DNA from: Rikenellaceae bacterium | Lineage (GTDB): Bacteria; Bacteroidota; Bacteroidia; Bacteroidales; Rikenellaceae | Assembly: GCA_015060105.1 (NCBI GenBank) | Contig: SUZD01000005.1 | Coordinates: 62,001 to 126,000 of the forward strand | Direction: 5' to 3' | DNA: 64,000 bases | In this document: positions 30,848-39,692 of the stretch, in pieces | Layout of the letters: every line of letters starts with the position of its first letter | Numbering within the stretch: the stretch's first letter is position 1 | The notes under the pieces: generated by a model | What the model saw: only the letters and a program-made list of their open reading frames with translations | Database searches by the model: none | Told to the model about the DNA's origin: nothing | Position numbers and translations under genes: made by a program

Positions 30848-32905
30848 TTACTTGCCCAAGAACTCTTTAACCTCGCGGTAAACAACCTCGCCCGAGTAAC
30901 CGAACTCTTGTTCGAGTCGTTTTGCAGGAGCCGAGTAACCGAAGTGGTCAAGGCCGTGAATCATACCTTTGTCGCCCACAAGGCCGCGAATAGTCGAGGG
31001 GATACCCGAAGTCATACCGTAGCGGATAATGCCGTCGGGCAGAACGCTTTGTTGGTACTCCTCGCTTTGGTCGCGGAACAGACCCTCCGAAGGAGCCGAC
31101 ACTACGCGGCATTTGATACCCTCGGCAGCCAACATACCTGCGCCCTCTACCAAGTGACCTACATCGGAGCCGTTACCCACCAACACGATGTCGGGTGTGC
31201 CCTCCGAGTCGTAAACCACATAAGCACCTTTGGCAGTACCTTTTGCCACCTCTTTACGCGACAAGCCACCTTGTGCAGGCAGGTCATTCACGTTTTGACG
31301 AGTGAGCAACAGAGCAACGGGACGCTCCTCGTTGTAAGCAATCTTCCACGCCTCGATAGTCTCGGCGGTGTCGGCGGGGCGAAGAACCACCATCGAACGC
31401 TCGCCACGATGGTTGCGAACTTGCTCCATAAGACGAACTTGTGCCTCTTGCTCGATAGGTTGGTGTGTAGGGCCGTCCTCGCCTACGCGGAACGAGTCGT
31501 GCGACCATACATAGACAACGTGCTGACGCATCAGAGCCGACATACGGAATACGGGTTTCATATAGTCCGAGAATACGAAGAAGGTACCGCAAGCGGGCAG
31601 AATACCGCCGTGCAAAGCCAAACCGTTCATCACGCAAGCCATTGTAAACTCGCTAACGCCTGCTTGGAAGAAACCTCCGCTGAAATCGCCCTTAACAAAA
31701 GCCGAGCTCTTTTTCAAGAAGCCGTCGGTTTTGTCCGAGTTGCACAAGTCGGCCGACGAAACAACCATATTGCCAACGCTCTCTGCCAATTTGCCCAATA
31801 CGGCCGACGAAGCAACGCGGGTTGCAACATTCTCGCCTACGCTGATTGAATCCCAATCAACCTCGGGCATCTTGCCGGCAAAGTAAGCGTCGAGTTTAGC
31901 CCACGCCTCGGGGTTTGCTTTACGCAACTCGGCATCCTCTGCCTCTTGCTCGGCACCCCACTTTTTGAGCTCCTCGCGGCGAGCATCGAACAACGCTTTG
32001 GCGTCGTCGAACAGCACGAAAGGATTCTCGGGGTCGCCACCCAAGTTTTTGATGGTGGCAGCAACATCGGCACCCGCAGCCGACATAGGTTGGCCGTGAG
32101 TCGATACTTTATTCTCGAAGCTCTCGCCATTGGGGCCCAGCGCACCGCAACCCATAATGGTACGGCCGATGATAAGCACAGGGCGCTCGGTCTCGGCGTT
32201 CGCCTCTACGAGCGAGTTGTAAATCTCGGTGATGTTCGAGCCGTCAATGCTGATGACCTTCCAACCCCAAGCCTCGTATTTGGCAGCAACATTTTCGGTA
32301 TCGACGAAATCAACGGTTGTCGAGAGTTGAACGTTGTTGGCGTCGTAGTACATAATGAAGTTGCTCAAACCCAAGTGGCCTGCAATACGACCAACACCGG
32401 CCGAAACCTCCTCTTGGATACCGCCGTCCGAAATGTAGGCGTAAATCTTGTGGCTCTTGCCGCCACGAGCAGCCATAAATCGCTCGCCAATAGCGCAACC
32501 GAGAGCCATTGCGTGGCCTTGTCCCAGAGGACCCGACGAGTTCTCTACTCCGCGCGAAGGGTCCCACTCGGGGTGGCCGGGAGTAACGGTGCCCCATTGA
32601 CGGAACTGCTTAATCTCGTCCATCGAGTAGAAGCCTGCCAACGACAGCACGCCATAGAGCATAGGCGACATGTGGCCCGGGTCGAGGAAGAAGCGGTCGC
32701 GGAAGGGGTATTTCATATTGTCGGGGTTGTAGCGCAGGAAGCAGCCATAGAGCACGCTGACAAAGTCAGCACCGCCCATAGCGCCGCCCGGGTGACCCGA
32801 TTTGGCCTTCTCTACCATAGCAACCGACAATACGCGAATGTTATCGGCCGCTCTTTTAAGTTCTGCTACCGGAATGGTAGCGCAAGTGTTTTGTTTCTCG
32901 CTCAT
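30848..32905 (-). CDS. tkt: Transketolase
   Basis: Thiamine-diphosphate enzyme of the pentose phosphate pathway that moves two-carbon units between sugars. 685 aa, full length. N-terminal ThDP domain: KSGHPGGAMGGAD (about 35-47), GPLGQGHAMALG (about 124-135), and the GDG-like motif region ISDGGIQEE (about 163) with YYDANNVQLS. Central Pyr domain: HDSFRVGEDGPTHQP (about 465-479). C-terminal transketolase domain about 540-685. It lies 32 bp after clpX on the same strand, so it may be read from the clpP promoter; no TAnnTTTG box is visible in that gap. Confidence 0.98.
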   Translation of the reverse strand: MSEKQNTCATIPVAELKRAADNIRVLSVAMVEKAKSGHPGGAMGGADFVSVLYGCFLRYNPDNMKYPFRDRFFLDPGHMSPMLYGVLSLAGFYSMDEIKQFRQWGTVTPGHPEWDPSRGVENSSGPLGQGHAMALGCAIGERFMAARGGKSHKIYAYISDGGIQEEVSAGVGRIAGHLGLSNFIMYYDANNVQLSTTVDFVDTENVAAKYEAWGWKVISIDGSNITEIYNSLVEANAETERPVLIIGRTIMGCGALGPNGESFENKVSTHGQPMSAAGADVAATIKNLGGDPENPFVLFDDAKALFDARREELKKWGAEQEAEDAELRKANPEAWAKLDAYFAGKMPEVDWDSISVGENVATRVASSAVLGKLAESVGNMVVSSADLCNSDKTDGFLKKSSAFVKGDFSGGFFQAGVSEFTMACVMNGLALHGGILPACGTFFVFSDYMKPVFRMSALMRQHVVYVWSHDSFRVGEDGPTHQPIEQEAQVRLMEQVRNHRGERSMVVLRPADTAETIEAWKIAYNEERPVALLLTRQNVNDLPAQGGLSRKEVAKGTAKGAYVVYDSEGTPDIVLVGNGSDVGHLVEGAGMLAAEGIKCRVVSAPSEGLFRDQSEEYQQSVLPDGIIRYGMTSGIPSTIRGLVGDKGMIHGLDHFGYSAPAKRLEQEFGYSGEVVYREVKEFLGK

Positions 32906-32937
32906 ATTATTGTTTGTTATTGATTCTTCTGGTCTAA

Positions 32938-34215
32938 TTAACTCGCTTTCAAAGAGTCCTCAATGGTCGCCATTGCCGACTGCTCGAACTTGCTTTTCGC
33001 ATAGTCGAGTGTCACACAGAACTCCTTGCAGTCGCTCTGCGACGGCAGGTCATACATAGCGTCCATCATAATAGTCTCGCAAATACCGCGCAGACCTCGC
33101 GCACCCAACTTGTACTCCACCGCCTTATCGACAATGTAGTCCAAAGCCTCGCCCTCGAACGACAACTTCACGCCGTCCAACGCAAACAGTTGTTCGTACT
33201 GCTTGGTGATGGCGTTTTGCGGCTCGGTGAGGATATTGCGCAATGCGGTGCGGTCGAGCGCGTCCATATAGGTAAGCACGGGCAGACGACCGATAAGCTC
33301 GGGTATCAACCCAAAGCTCTTCAAGTCCTGCGGCATGATGTATTGCAAAAGGTTGTTGCGGTCAATCTGCTTGCTGTCGTTGTTGCGACCATAGCCGACA
33401 GTGTGGGTATTCAGTCGGGCCGCAATCTTGCGCTCGATACCATCGAAAGCACCGCCGCAGATGAACAGAATGTTCGAGGTATTAACCTGAATAAACTTCT
33501 GCTCGGGGTGTTTGCGTCCTCCTTGTGGAGGAACATTGACGGTTGTGCCCTCCAACAACTTCAACAGCGCTTGTTGCACACCCTCGCCCGACACATCACG
33601 GGTAATCGAGGGGTTGTCGCCTTTGCGGGCAATCTTGTCAATCTCGTCGATAAACACAATGCCTCGCTCGGCCTTCTCAACATCGTAGTCGGCAACCTGC
33701 AAAAGACGCGAAAGGATACTCTCGACGTCCTCGCCAACATATCCCGCCTCGGTCAATACCGTTGCATCGACAATCGTAAACGGCACCTCCAACAACTTGG
33801 CAATGGTCTTTGCCAATAGTGTTTTTCCCGTTCCTGTGGGGCCGACGATGATGATATTGCTCTTGTCAATCTCGACCTCGCTACCCTCGTGACGATTGAG
33901 TAGGCGTTTGTAGTGGTTATATACTGCAACCGAAATGTATCGTTTCGACGCCTCTTGACCGATGACGTGTTTGTCGAGGAACTCTTTAATTTGAGCCGGT
34001 TTGAGCAACTTGTCGCGGTTGAAACCAACGTCACTCTTCTTGGTAGCGGGGTTTGCCTCCATCAGTATTGTGTGTCCGTTCTCGATACACTTATCGCAGA
34101 TGTTGGCACCACCCATTCCGCTGAAAAGCAGGCCTACCTCGGCACGCTCGGCTCCACAAAAGCAGCAACGATCGCCATCGCCTCCTCGGCCATTATTTCG
34201 TTTGTTATTTGCCAT
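32938..34215 (-). CDS. clpX: ATP-dependent Clp protease ATP-binding subunit ClpX
   Basis: AAA+ unfoldase that feeds proteins to ClpP. 425 aa. N-terminal zinc-binding domain with four Cys (CxxC at about 18-21, second CxxC after about 20 residues: CDKC). Walker [14 protein letters not shown] (about 125), Walker [12 protein letters not shown], sensor/arginine-finger region [10 protein letters not shown]. The ClpP-contacting loop in the usual IGF position reads [10 protein letters not shown] instead of having a clear IGF here, which should be aligned to check. Its first 11 bases overlap the end of clpP (ATGGCAAATAA). Confidence 0.97.
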   Translation of the reverse strand: MANNKRNNGRGGDGDRCCFCGAERAEVGLLFSGMGGANICDKCIENGHTILMEANPATKKSDVGFNRDKLLKPAQIKEFLDKHVIGQEASKRYISVAVYNHYKRLLNRHEGSEVEIDKSNIIIVGPTGTGKTLLAKTIAKLLEVPFTIVDATVLTEAGYVGEDVESILSRLLQVADYDVEKAERGIVFIDEIDKIARKGDNPSITRDVSGEGVQQALLKLLEGTTVNVPPQGGRKHPEQKFIQVNTSNILFICGGAFDGIERKIAARLNTHTVGYGRNNDSKQIDRNNLLQYIMPQDLKSFGLIPELIGRLPVLTYMDALDRTALRNILTEPQNAITKQYEQLFALDGVKLSFEGEALDYIVDKAVEYKLGARGLRGICETIMMDAMYDLPSQSDCKEFCVTLDYAKSKFEQSAMATIEDSLKAS

Positions 34216-34888
34216 TCTCTGTACGCTTTCTTAAAACTTCGTCAATCAGACCATACTCCACAGCCTCGTCGGCACGCAACCAATAGTCGCGGTCGGCGTC
34301 TGCCGCAATCTTCTCAATAGGCACGCCCGAGTGTTGCGACAAAATCTCGTAGAGCTCCTGCTTGGTACGCATAATCTCACGAGCGGTAATCTCAATATCC
34401 GACGCTTGGCCTTGAACGCCACCCAGAGGTTGGTGAATCATGATGCGCGAGTGGGGTAGAGCCAAACGCTTACCCGCAGCACCTGCGGTCAGAAGCACAG
34501 CTCCCATACTTGCAGCCATACCTGTACAAATGGTGGAAACATCGGGCGAAATCATCTGCATAGTGTCGTAGATACCCAGACCTGCGCTAACCGAGCCACC
34601 CGGCGAGTTGACGTAAATGCTGATGTCGCGCGTGGGGTCGGTGGTCTCCAAGAACAACAATTGTGCTTGAATGATATTGGCAACGTCGTCGTTGATGGGG
34701 GCGCCCAAGAAGATGATGCGGTCCATCATCAAGCGCGAAAAAACGTCCATTTGAGCAACGTTCAGTTGTCGCTCTTCGATTATAGTGGGAGAAACATACG
34801 CCGATTGAAGATTGGCGTAATCGTGAATTGCCAACGAGCCGACATTGGCTTTGTCGTAGGCGAATTTCTCAAAATCTCTCTTAATCAT
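34205..34888 (-). CDS. clpP: ATP-dependent Clp protease proteolytic subunit
   Basis: Serine protease chamber of ClpXP. I prefer ATG 34888 ([15 protein letters not shown]), giving 227 aa, like other Bacteroidales ClpP; an upstream in-frame ATG at 34954 would add 22 residues not typical of the family. The catalytic triad is S127 ([10 protein letters not shown]), H152 (IMIHQPLGG) and D201 (DADRDYW). VNSPGGSV and the oligomerisation region are intact. It is the first gene of clpP-clpX-tkt-DUF4923. A -7/-33 promoter lies about 85-115 bp upstream. Confidence 0.96.
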   Translation of the reverse strand: MIKRDFEKFAYDKANVGSLAIHDYANLQSAYVSPTIIEERQLNVAQMDVFSRLMMDRIIFLGAPINDDVANIIQAQLLFLETTDPTRDISIYVNSPGGSVSAGLGIYDTMQMISPDVSTICTGMAASMGAVLLTAGAAGKRLALPHSRIMIHQPLGGVQGQASDIEITAREIMRTKQELYEILSQHSGVPIEKIAADADRDYWLRADEAVEYGLIDEVLRKRTENGK

Positions 34889-34972
34889 ACTTTTATGCTT
34901 TGGTTTACAGATGTTTGCAATGCGGCCATTCTCAAATTCCACGCCAAAAAACATTACACATCATCTGCACCT

Positions 34973-35003
34973 CAAAGATAAGATTTTAATTTCACTCTCA
35001 CAA
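34973..35003 (-). promoter_or_regulatory. Predicted clpP promoter (-7/-33)
   Basis: Minus strand: -7 TATCTTTG (34980-34973) and TTG (35003-35001), spacer 20 nt. With the start at 34888 the leader is about 75-80 nt. Confidence 0.7.
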
Positions 35004-35056
35004 CCCCAAGAGCAAACCATTTATCAACAATTTTATCACTACTGCTTCGGGTAATA

Positions 35057-35095
35057 AAAAAGGGGACTAACTTTAAGTTAGAAGCCCCCTTTTTC
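35057..35095 (-). terminator. Terminator of the surface lipoprotein operon
   Basis: AAAAAGGGG pairs with CCCCCTTTTT, and inside it CTAACTT pairs with AAGTTAG. The minus strand continues into a T-run (TTTTTTATTA). It lies 23 bp after the LRR gene stop. Confidence 0.85.
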
Positions 35096-35117
35096 GTGAG
35101 TGTATTTTTGTCCCCTG

Positions 35118-36917
35118 TTATTTGTACGAAATGGTCGGAGTTCCGCAGTTTTCGTAGTTGATAATCGAGGGATTCTTGCCGGCGGGAAGCGTAATTTTCT
35201 CGATTGTCGGAGTGTCTTTGATGTTGATGCTGCCAATGTTGGTGCACTCCGAGAAGTCGAGTTCAACCCACTTGTTGGTGTGTCCGTAGAAGTTACCCAA
35301 CGAGGTACAGCCCGCAAGGTTGATGCTTGTCAGGTTGTTGCGTTGGCAATAGATGGTATTCAGCGAGCTCAAACCGCTCAAATCGAGGGAGGTAAACGCA
35401 CAGCTACGGGTCATAATCGAGCTGAGGTTTGTACAACCCTTGACGATAAGACTTGTGAGGTTTGCGTTGTCGTAGCAGTTCAACTCAACGAGGTTTGTAC
35501 AGTTCGAAACGTCGAGTGTGTACAATCCGTAGTTTACGACATCGAGCTTGGTGATTGTTTGGCAACCGGCCATTGACAGGTTTTGAACGGTACCATTGAG
35601 TATGAAATCGCCCAACGAATTGAGTCCTTTGAGGGTCAGGAACTTGATGTTCACACCTTCGAGTGTCAGTTTCGAAACACCGGTGCAGCCCGAAAGGTCT
35701 AAACGTGTTGCCTCCAACTTATTGGCGGTAACTACCGAAAGCGATTTTGCACCCGACAAGTCGATAGTTTTGAGTTTGTTGTTCGAGATGTCGAGGGTGT
35801 GCAATTTGGGGTTCGAGAGTTTAATCTCGGACGCGCTGATGCCCACGCAACTGAGCGAGGTCAGCTCTTCGAGCAACTCCAATCCGGCAAGCGAAGCGAT
35901 GTCCATACCGTTGATATTGACACTCTTCACGCTCTCCAATTCGTCTGTGGTGAGTTGCCCGTCGCTGTTATTGTCGGCAAGACCGAGCAAGAAGTCGAGC
36001 AGAACATCGTCGAGGAATGCGTCATTGACATTCTTGTTGCGCTCCCAGTTGTCACACACATAGAGGGTGGGCAACTCCTTGATTTTGGAGCGTTGCAGAG
36101 TGATTGCCTTTGTTGTTTGGAATCTCGCTTTACCTTGTGTTGTTGCGATGTCGATAGTGAGGTTTATGGGTTTACCGGCATCGGTAGGACGCATTACAAT
36201 CCACAAGTCGATGGGGTTGTTCAGAGTCGGAGCACCCGAAGCGAATGTGATATTGATGTGGTCGTTAGTCTTGGTAAAGGCGAGTGTGCCATTGGGGTCA
36301 CGAACGTCCATTGTAAATTCGCCACTCAATACGTTGCCCTCCGACGAAATGGTCACCGATTTTATCGCCTCATTGGCCAGCGCTCCGAGGTTGTTGTCGG
36401 CGAGTGTGAGGTGCAGAATCGAGAAGAGGTGCGAGTCCGAATCGAAGTTGAATTTGAGGTTTTTGATAGCGTTACTCTCCGAGTAGGTTGTGCTAATCGG
36501 GTCGGCCACCATAAAGTCGTTTTGGCCGTTGAAATTGCCATCTTGGTTGTTGCTCAACACGCCCGACACAACATATCCGTTGTTGTTGCCGGAGTGTGGG
36601 TAGTAGGCGTAGAAGGTTGCTGTTTTGTCGGCTTGTCCTTTGCGTGTAAAGGTTCCGATAAAGCCACCCGTTGGAACACGTGTGAATGGGGTATTGGTTT
36701 GTATGTTTTCGGCATAGATACCGAGTACATCGCTATTTGTCCACGACAGAGAGCCATTGGCACTGAGAGTTGTGCGGGTCTGGTCGGTGTTGGTGTACGA
36801 CGCCGAAGCCTCGACCTCGAAGCTGCCCGAGGGGGTCTGATTATCCTCGGTGTTGTTACACGAAACGGCGGTTGCGAGGAGTGCGAGAATGGGGAGTATA
36901 TGTTTTGTGAATTTCAT
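35118..36917 (-). CDS. Fimbrillin-like lipoprotein with EF-hand-like loop and leucine-rich repeats
   Basis: A 599-aa lipoprotein (lipobox ATAVSC, Cys20). Residues about 33-290 resemble the fimbrillin/Mfa-like fold of Bacteroidales (early GSLSWTNSDVLGIYA, then FYAYYPHSG and a WIVMRP strand). Residues 315-326 (DNNSDGQLTTDE) fit a 12-residue EF-hand calcium loop with acids at positions 1, 5 and 12. Residues about 340-590 are irregular leucine-rich repeats of about 20-23 aa (TLDISNNKLKTIDLSG; LTSINLAGCTSLG). This combination suggests a surface adhesin or binding protein; ligand unknown. It is the second gene of a two-gene operon, 15 bp after the CotH gene, and has a terminator downstream. Confidence 0.82.
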   Translation of the reverse strand: MKFTKHILPILALLATAVSCNNTEDNQTPSGSFEVEASASYTNTDQTRTTLSANGSLSWTNSDVLGIYAENIQTNTPFTRVPTGGFIGTFTRKGQADKTATFYAYYPHSGNNNGYVVSGVLSNNQDGNFNGQNDFMVADPISTTYSESNAIKNLKFNFDSDSHLFSILHLTLADNNLGALANEAIKSVTISSEGNVLSGEFTMDVRDPNGTLAFTKTNDHINITFASGAPTLNNPIDLWIVMRPTDAGKPINLTIDIATTQGKARFQTTKAITLQRSKIKELPTLYVCDNWERNKNVNDAFLDDVLLDFLLGLADNNSDGQLTTDELESVKSVNINGMDIASLAGLELLEELTSLSCVGISASEIKLSNPKLHTLDISNNKLKTIDLSGAKSLSVVTANKLEATRLDLSGCTGVSKLTLEGVNIKFLTLKGLNSLGDFILNGTVQNLSMAGCQTITKLDVVNYGLYTLDVSNCTNLVELNCYDNANLTSLIVKGCTNLSSIMTRSCAFTSLDLSGLSSLNTIYCQRNNLTSINLAGCTSLGNFYGHTNKWVELDFSECTNIGSINIKDTPTIEKITLPAGKNPSIINYENCGTPTISYK

Positions 36918-36932
36918 AATATGCGCTGATGA

Positions 36933-39431
36933 TTAGTTCCAGAAATTCTCTTTGTTTTTGTCGGAGTTGTCGCTCTCGATGCGGTCGATGGTTGCGTCTG
37001 CGCCACTATTGTTTGCGCCTGCGCCCCAATCGGCAAACTGTTTATCGAGCCAATCAAGACGGGCATTGAGCACGCTCTTCATTCGGGCGATAGCCGCACT
37101 CGACGAGAGGTTTTCGTCGCCATTCTCGGTGCGACCGTCATCTTTCAGGTTTTGGTCGTGAATAGCCCAGTTTGCCACTGCCGATTTTTCGAGGATTTTG
37201 GCTTGTTCGTCGATGTAGGTCGAGGCAATTTTGTAGAAACGCGACTTGTAGGAATCCCAACGGCTCTTAACGGCGCTACGGAATTCGGTAAAGTTCCACA
37301 AGTAAGGAATCCAACCAGCCGAGTTGTTCACCCATTGCGATTGTGTTGCGGGAATGAACGACTGATAGTTGAAACCCCACGCAGGGCCGCCATAGTATTT
37401 GGGAGTTGTTGTCTTGTTGTACAGATAGAGGTTGAACGGACCGCGAGCCGGGTCGGGAGTTGCGGTAATCTCGTAAACAAGCCATTGGTCAATGATACTG
37501 TTCACGTCGAGTACTGCTGTAACCTTGTTCCAATCGCCACCGTGTTTGCAAATTGCTGTTTCGGCAGAGTAGAACTGCTCCTCGATGGTTTGAGTCGAGA
37601 CGATATTGGTCGGGGCAATTACCTGCAAGGGGCTGTAATCGGTTGCGCCGAACAGCGAGCCGGTAATAAATTTCGAAGTGAAGCTGAGCGACGAGGTATT
37701 TTTGCAGCGGTCGGCTTTCAGCAGGTGTCCATTAGTGCCAATGCCCAACTTGACGCCGTCAATCTGCTCGCACAACAGGTATGTTCCTCGATAGGTGCCG
37801 TTCATAACGAGCTCAACGGGGGTGCAATCGGGACTCCACGCAATGTTGGTTGCATCGGCAAGTGCCAGACCCACTTGTGTACGCAGCATTGTTTTGTCGG
37901 TGTAGTTGCTCAAAAGGGTCCATTTGCGACTTGTCGGCATACCCAACATTTCGGTCGCTTCGTTCAACACAATTTCGTAGGAGCGTTTTTTGTTGGAGTA
38001 CTCCCAAGTGTTGTCGTTCACACCCTTCATCTCGACGGCGGCGTTGGAAATCTGTTGTCCGCCAAGGCCTCCGTACAAGCGCAAAGTGCCGGCCTCCCAC
38101 GCCTCTTTCGAGGATATTTCGTAGCCGCTGTTGGTGTTGAGGAAGATGACAGGCATACCCGTAAAGTATTGTACACAGACGGTGTAATTTCTCTCGCGCC
38201 CGCTCTCCGAAACGACCGTATAGGTGACGGGGTTCGAGAAATCGACCTTCGATGCGCCATTCGCTTGACGCACATCGCCGACATAGACTTTGGCGTAGTT
38301 GCTATTGAGTTTGAAACCGGGAGCCAACGCTTTGATATCGACCGTGATGTCGGGAACATATCCGTAGATGGAGTCGCCGGCAATGGTGAGCATAATGTCT
38401 TTGGAGAGGGCGGGGTTGGAGGCTCGCGTGAAGCGGAAGTACTCAAATTCGTTGCCCACTGCAAACTCATAGCTACCCTCTTGTCGGAAGTTGAAAACGA
38501 TGGTCGAATCGCCCTCGGCTGCTGTCAGTTTGATGTAGCCGTTACGTTTGTTGGTGTAGTTTTTGGTGATGTGCAGAGTGAAGGTTTGCTCTTTGTCGGA
38601 GGGTTGTCCTTCGACAAGGTCGCAACGCAGCCACGAGTCCGAATACTCGGCAGCAAAGAGCACGTTGCTACGAACATTGAAGGTCAGGGTGTCGCCAATG
38701 GCGAGAATATCGTACTCCAACGGCGATTTTGTCTCGAAAATAAAACAGCCCGTCTGATGCACTCTCAACGTGTCGGCTGTATCGAAGTTGCCTGCAAATG
38801 TCATCTCGGCACTGCGCTCGCCAAACTCTTTGAATGGAGCCACTTCAAGTTTCAACTCACAAGTTCCTTTGGGGCCTTCCGAGGGCTTTATGGTAATCCA
38901 GTCGGGTGCGCCGACAATCTCCCATTTATTACCCGAGATTATCTCGGTCGAGAACTCGCCACCCTCCGAGGTCGCCTCGAAGTCGGTGACGCTGGCTGTT
39001 ACATCGAAGAAACTATCTTGCGAAATCGAGATGAATTTTGTGACGGGGTTGTCCTCGACCGAAGCCACGGTGAGCTTCGTTGTGCGAGTTTTGCCCTCGT
39101 TATTATCCGGAATCGAGATTTTCAATTCGGTGTCGCCGGCCTTGCCTCCTTCGGTGGATAGCACACACCAATCGCAAGGGTTGGTGATGGTCCAATCGGC
39201 AGTTGATGAGATGCGTACTCTGATGGTGGTGTCGCCGGGTCGTAATTCGAAATCGACGGGGTTTACAATTATACGGGTAGCGGGTGTGGTATCCTCGGGG
39301 ACAACAACCTCGCCACCAGTATTGTCGTCATCGTCAGGCTCGACAACGGGTGTATTGCAGCCCAAGAATGGGAGTGCAAATACGCAAACAATTAGCAGAA
39401 GTGCTTTCAGATGTTTGTTCATAGACGTCAT
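36933..39431 (-). CDS. CotH-family surface lipoprotein with BACON-like domains
   Basis: An 832-aa lipoprotein: lipobox LPFLGC near residue 25, then an acidic linker (DDDDN). Three Ig-like BACON-type modules follow at about 50-140 (ADWTITNPCDWCVLS), 142-225 (WEIVGAPDWITIKPSEG) and 228-325 (SDSWLRC), then a beta domain about 330-425 and a CotH kinase-like domain about 430-760 (KKRSYEIVLN; LLSNYTDKTMLRTQVGLALA; VELVMNGTYRGTYLLCEQ). The usual RGNSTW motif reads GVNDNTWEY, so catalysis is uncertain. CotH proteins are atypical kinases in spore coats; in Bacteroidales they are cell-surface proteins of unknown target. Start 39431 is used; ATG 39422 (MNKHLKALLL) is as likely. Confidence 0.87.
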   Translation of the reverse strand: MTSMNKHLKALLLIVCVFALPFLGCNTPVVEPDDDDNTGGEVVVPEDTTPATRIIVNPVDFELRPGDTTIRVRISSTADWTITNPCDWCVLSTEGGKAGDTELKISIPDNNEGKTRTTKLTVASVEDNPVTKFISISQDSFFDVTASVTDFEATSEGGEFSTEIISGNKWEIVGAPDWITIKPSEGPKGTCELKLEVAPFKEFGERSAEMTFAGNFDTADTLRVHQTGCFIFETKSPLEYDILAIGDTLTFNVRSNVLFAAEYSDSWLRCDLVEGQPSDKEQTFTLHITKNYTNKRNGYIKLTAAEGDSTIVFNFRQEGSYEFAVGNEFEYFRFTRASNPALSKDIMLTIAGDSIYGYVPDITVDIKALAPGFKLNSNYAKVYVGDVRQANGASKVDFSNPVTYTVVSESGRERNYTVCVQYFTGMPVIFLNTNSGYEISSKEAWEAGTLRLYGGLGGQQISNAAVEMKGVNDNTWEYSNKKRSYEIVLNEATEMLGMPTSRKWTLLSNYTDKTMLRTQVGLALADATNIAWSPDCTPVELVMNGTYRGTYLLCEQIDGVKLGIGTNGHLLKADRCKNTSSLSFTSKFITGSLFGATDYSPLQVIAPTNIVSTQTIEEQFYSAETAICKHGGDWNKVTAVLDVNSIIDQWLVYEITATPDPARGPFNLYLYNKTTTPKYYGGPAWGFNYQSFIPATQSQWVNNSAGWIPYLWNFTEFRSAVKSRWDSYKSRFYKIASTYIDEQAKILEKSAVANWAIHDQNLKDDGRTENGDENLSSSAAIARMKSVLNARLDWLDKQFADWGAGANNSGADATIDRIESDNSDKNKENFWN

Positions 39432-39537
39432 TTATCTCATTTTTTATCTTTTCGATTTGGCTCGGCCGACACCCTTTCGGGCGCTCTCCGATGAGCGGTG
39501 TTTTACACTCTTTTGGAGTGTACCCTCTCCAAGATTA

Positions 39538-39545
39538 CAAAAGTA
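39538..39545 (-). promoter_or_regulatory. Possible promoter -7 box of the CotH/LRR operon
   Basis: Minus-strand TACTTTTG fits TAnnTTTG; TTG at 39570-39568 is 22 nt upstream, slightly long. The leader of about 100 nt contains a small hairpin (ACACTC/GAGTGT, 39515-39531). Confidence 0.4.
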
Positions 39546-39606
39546 CGGTTTTAATTCGGAATTTTACCAATTTTTCTACAAAATTTTAATAAAATAGGTG
39601 TGTGCG

Positions 39607-39636
39607 TTGTCGTTCACGGAAAAATGCTTATCTTTG
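39607..39636 (+). promoter_or_regulatory. Predicted tig promoter (-33/-7)
   Basis: TTG at 39607-39609 and TATCTTTG at 39629-39636, spacer 19 nt; 56 bp upstream of the tig ATG. Confidence 0.75.
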
Positions 39637-39692
39637 CCACCTAATTTTGCCGTTGGCAAACCCGAAACAGACAATAATTTAACACCGAAGAT

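Noticed and set aside
37152-39161. Plus-strand frame of 669 codons opposite the CotH gene
   Set aside because: Antisense to a lipoprotein gene with a signal peptide, lipobox and domain order; no domain in the plus-strand reading.
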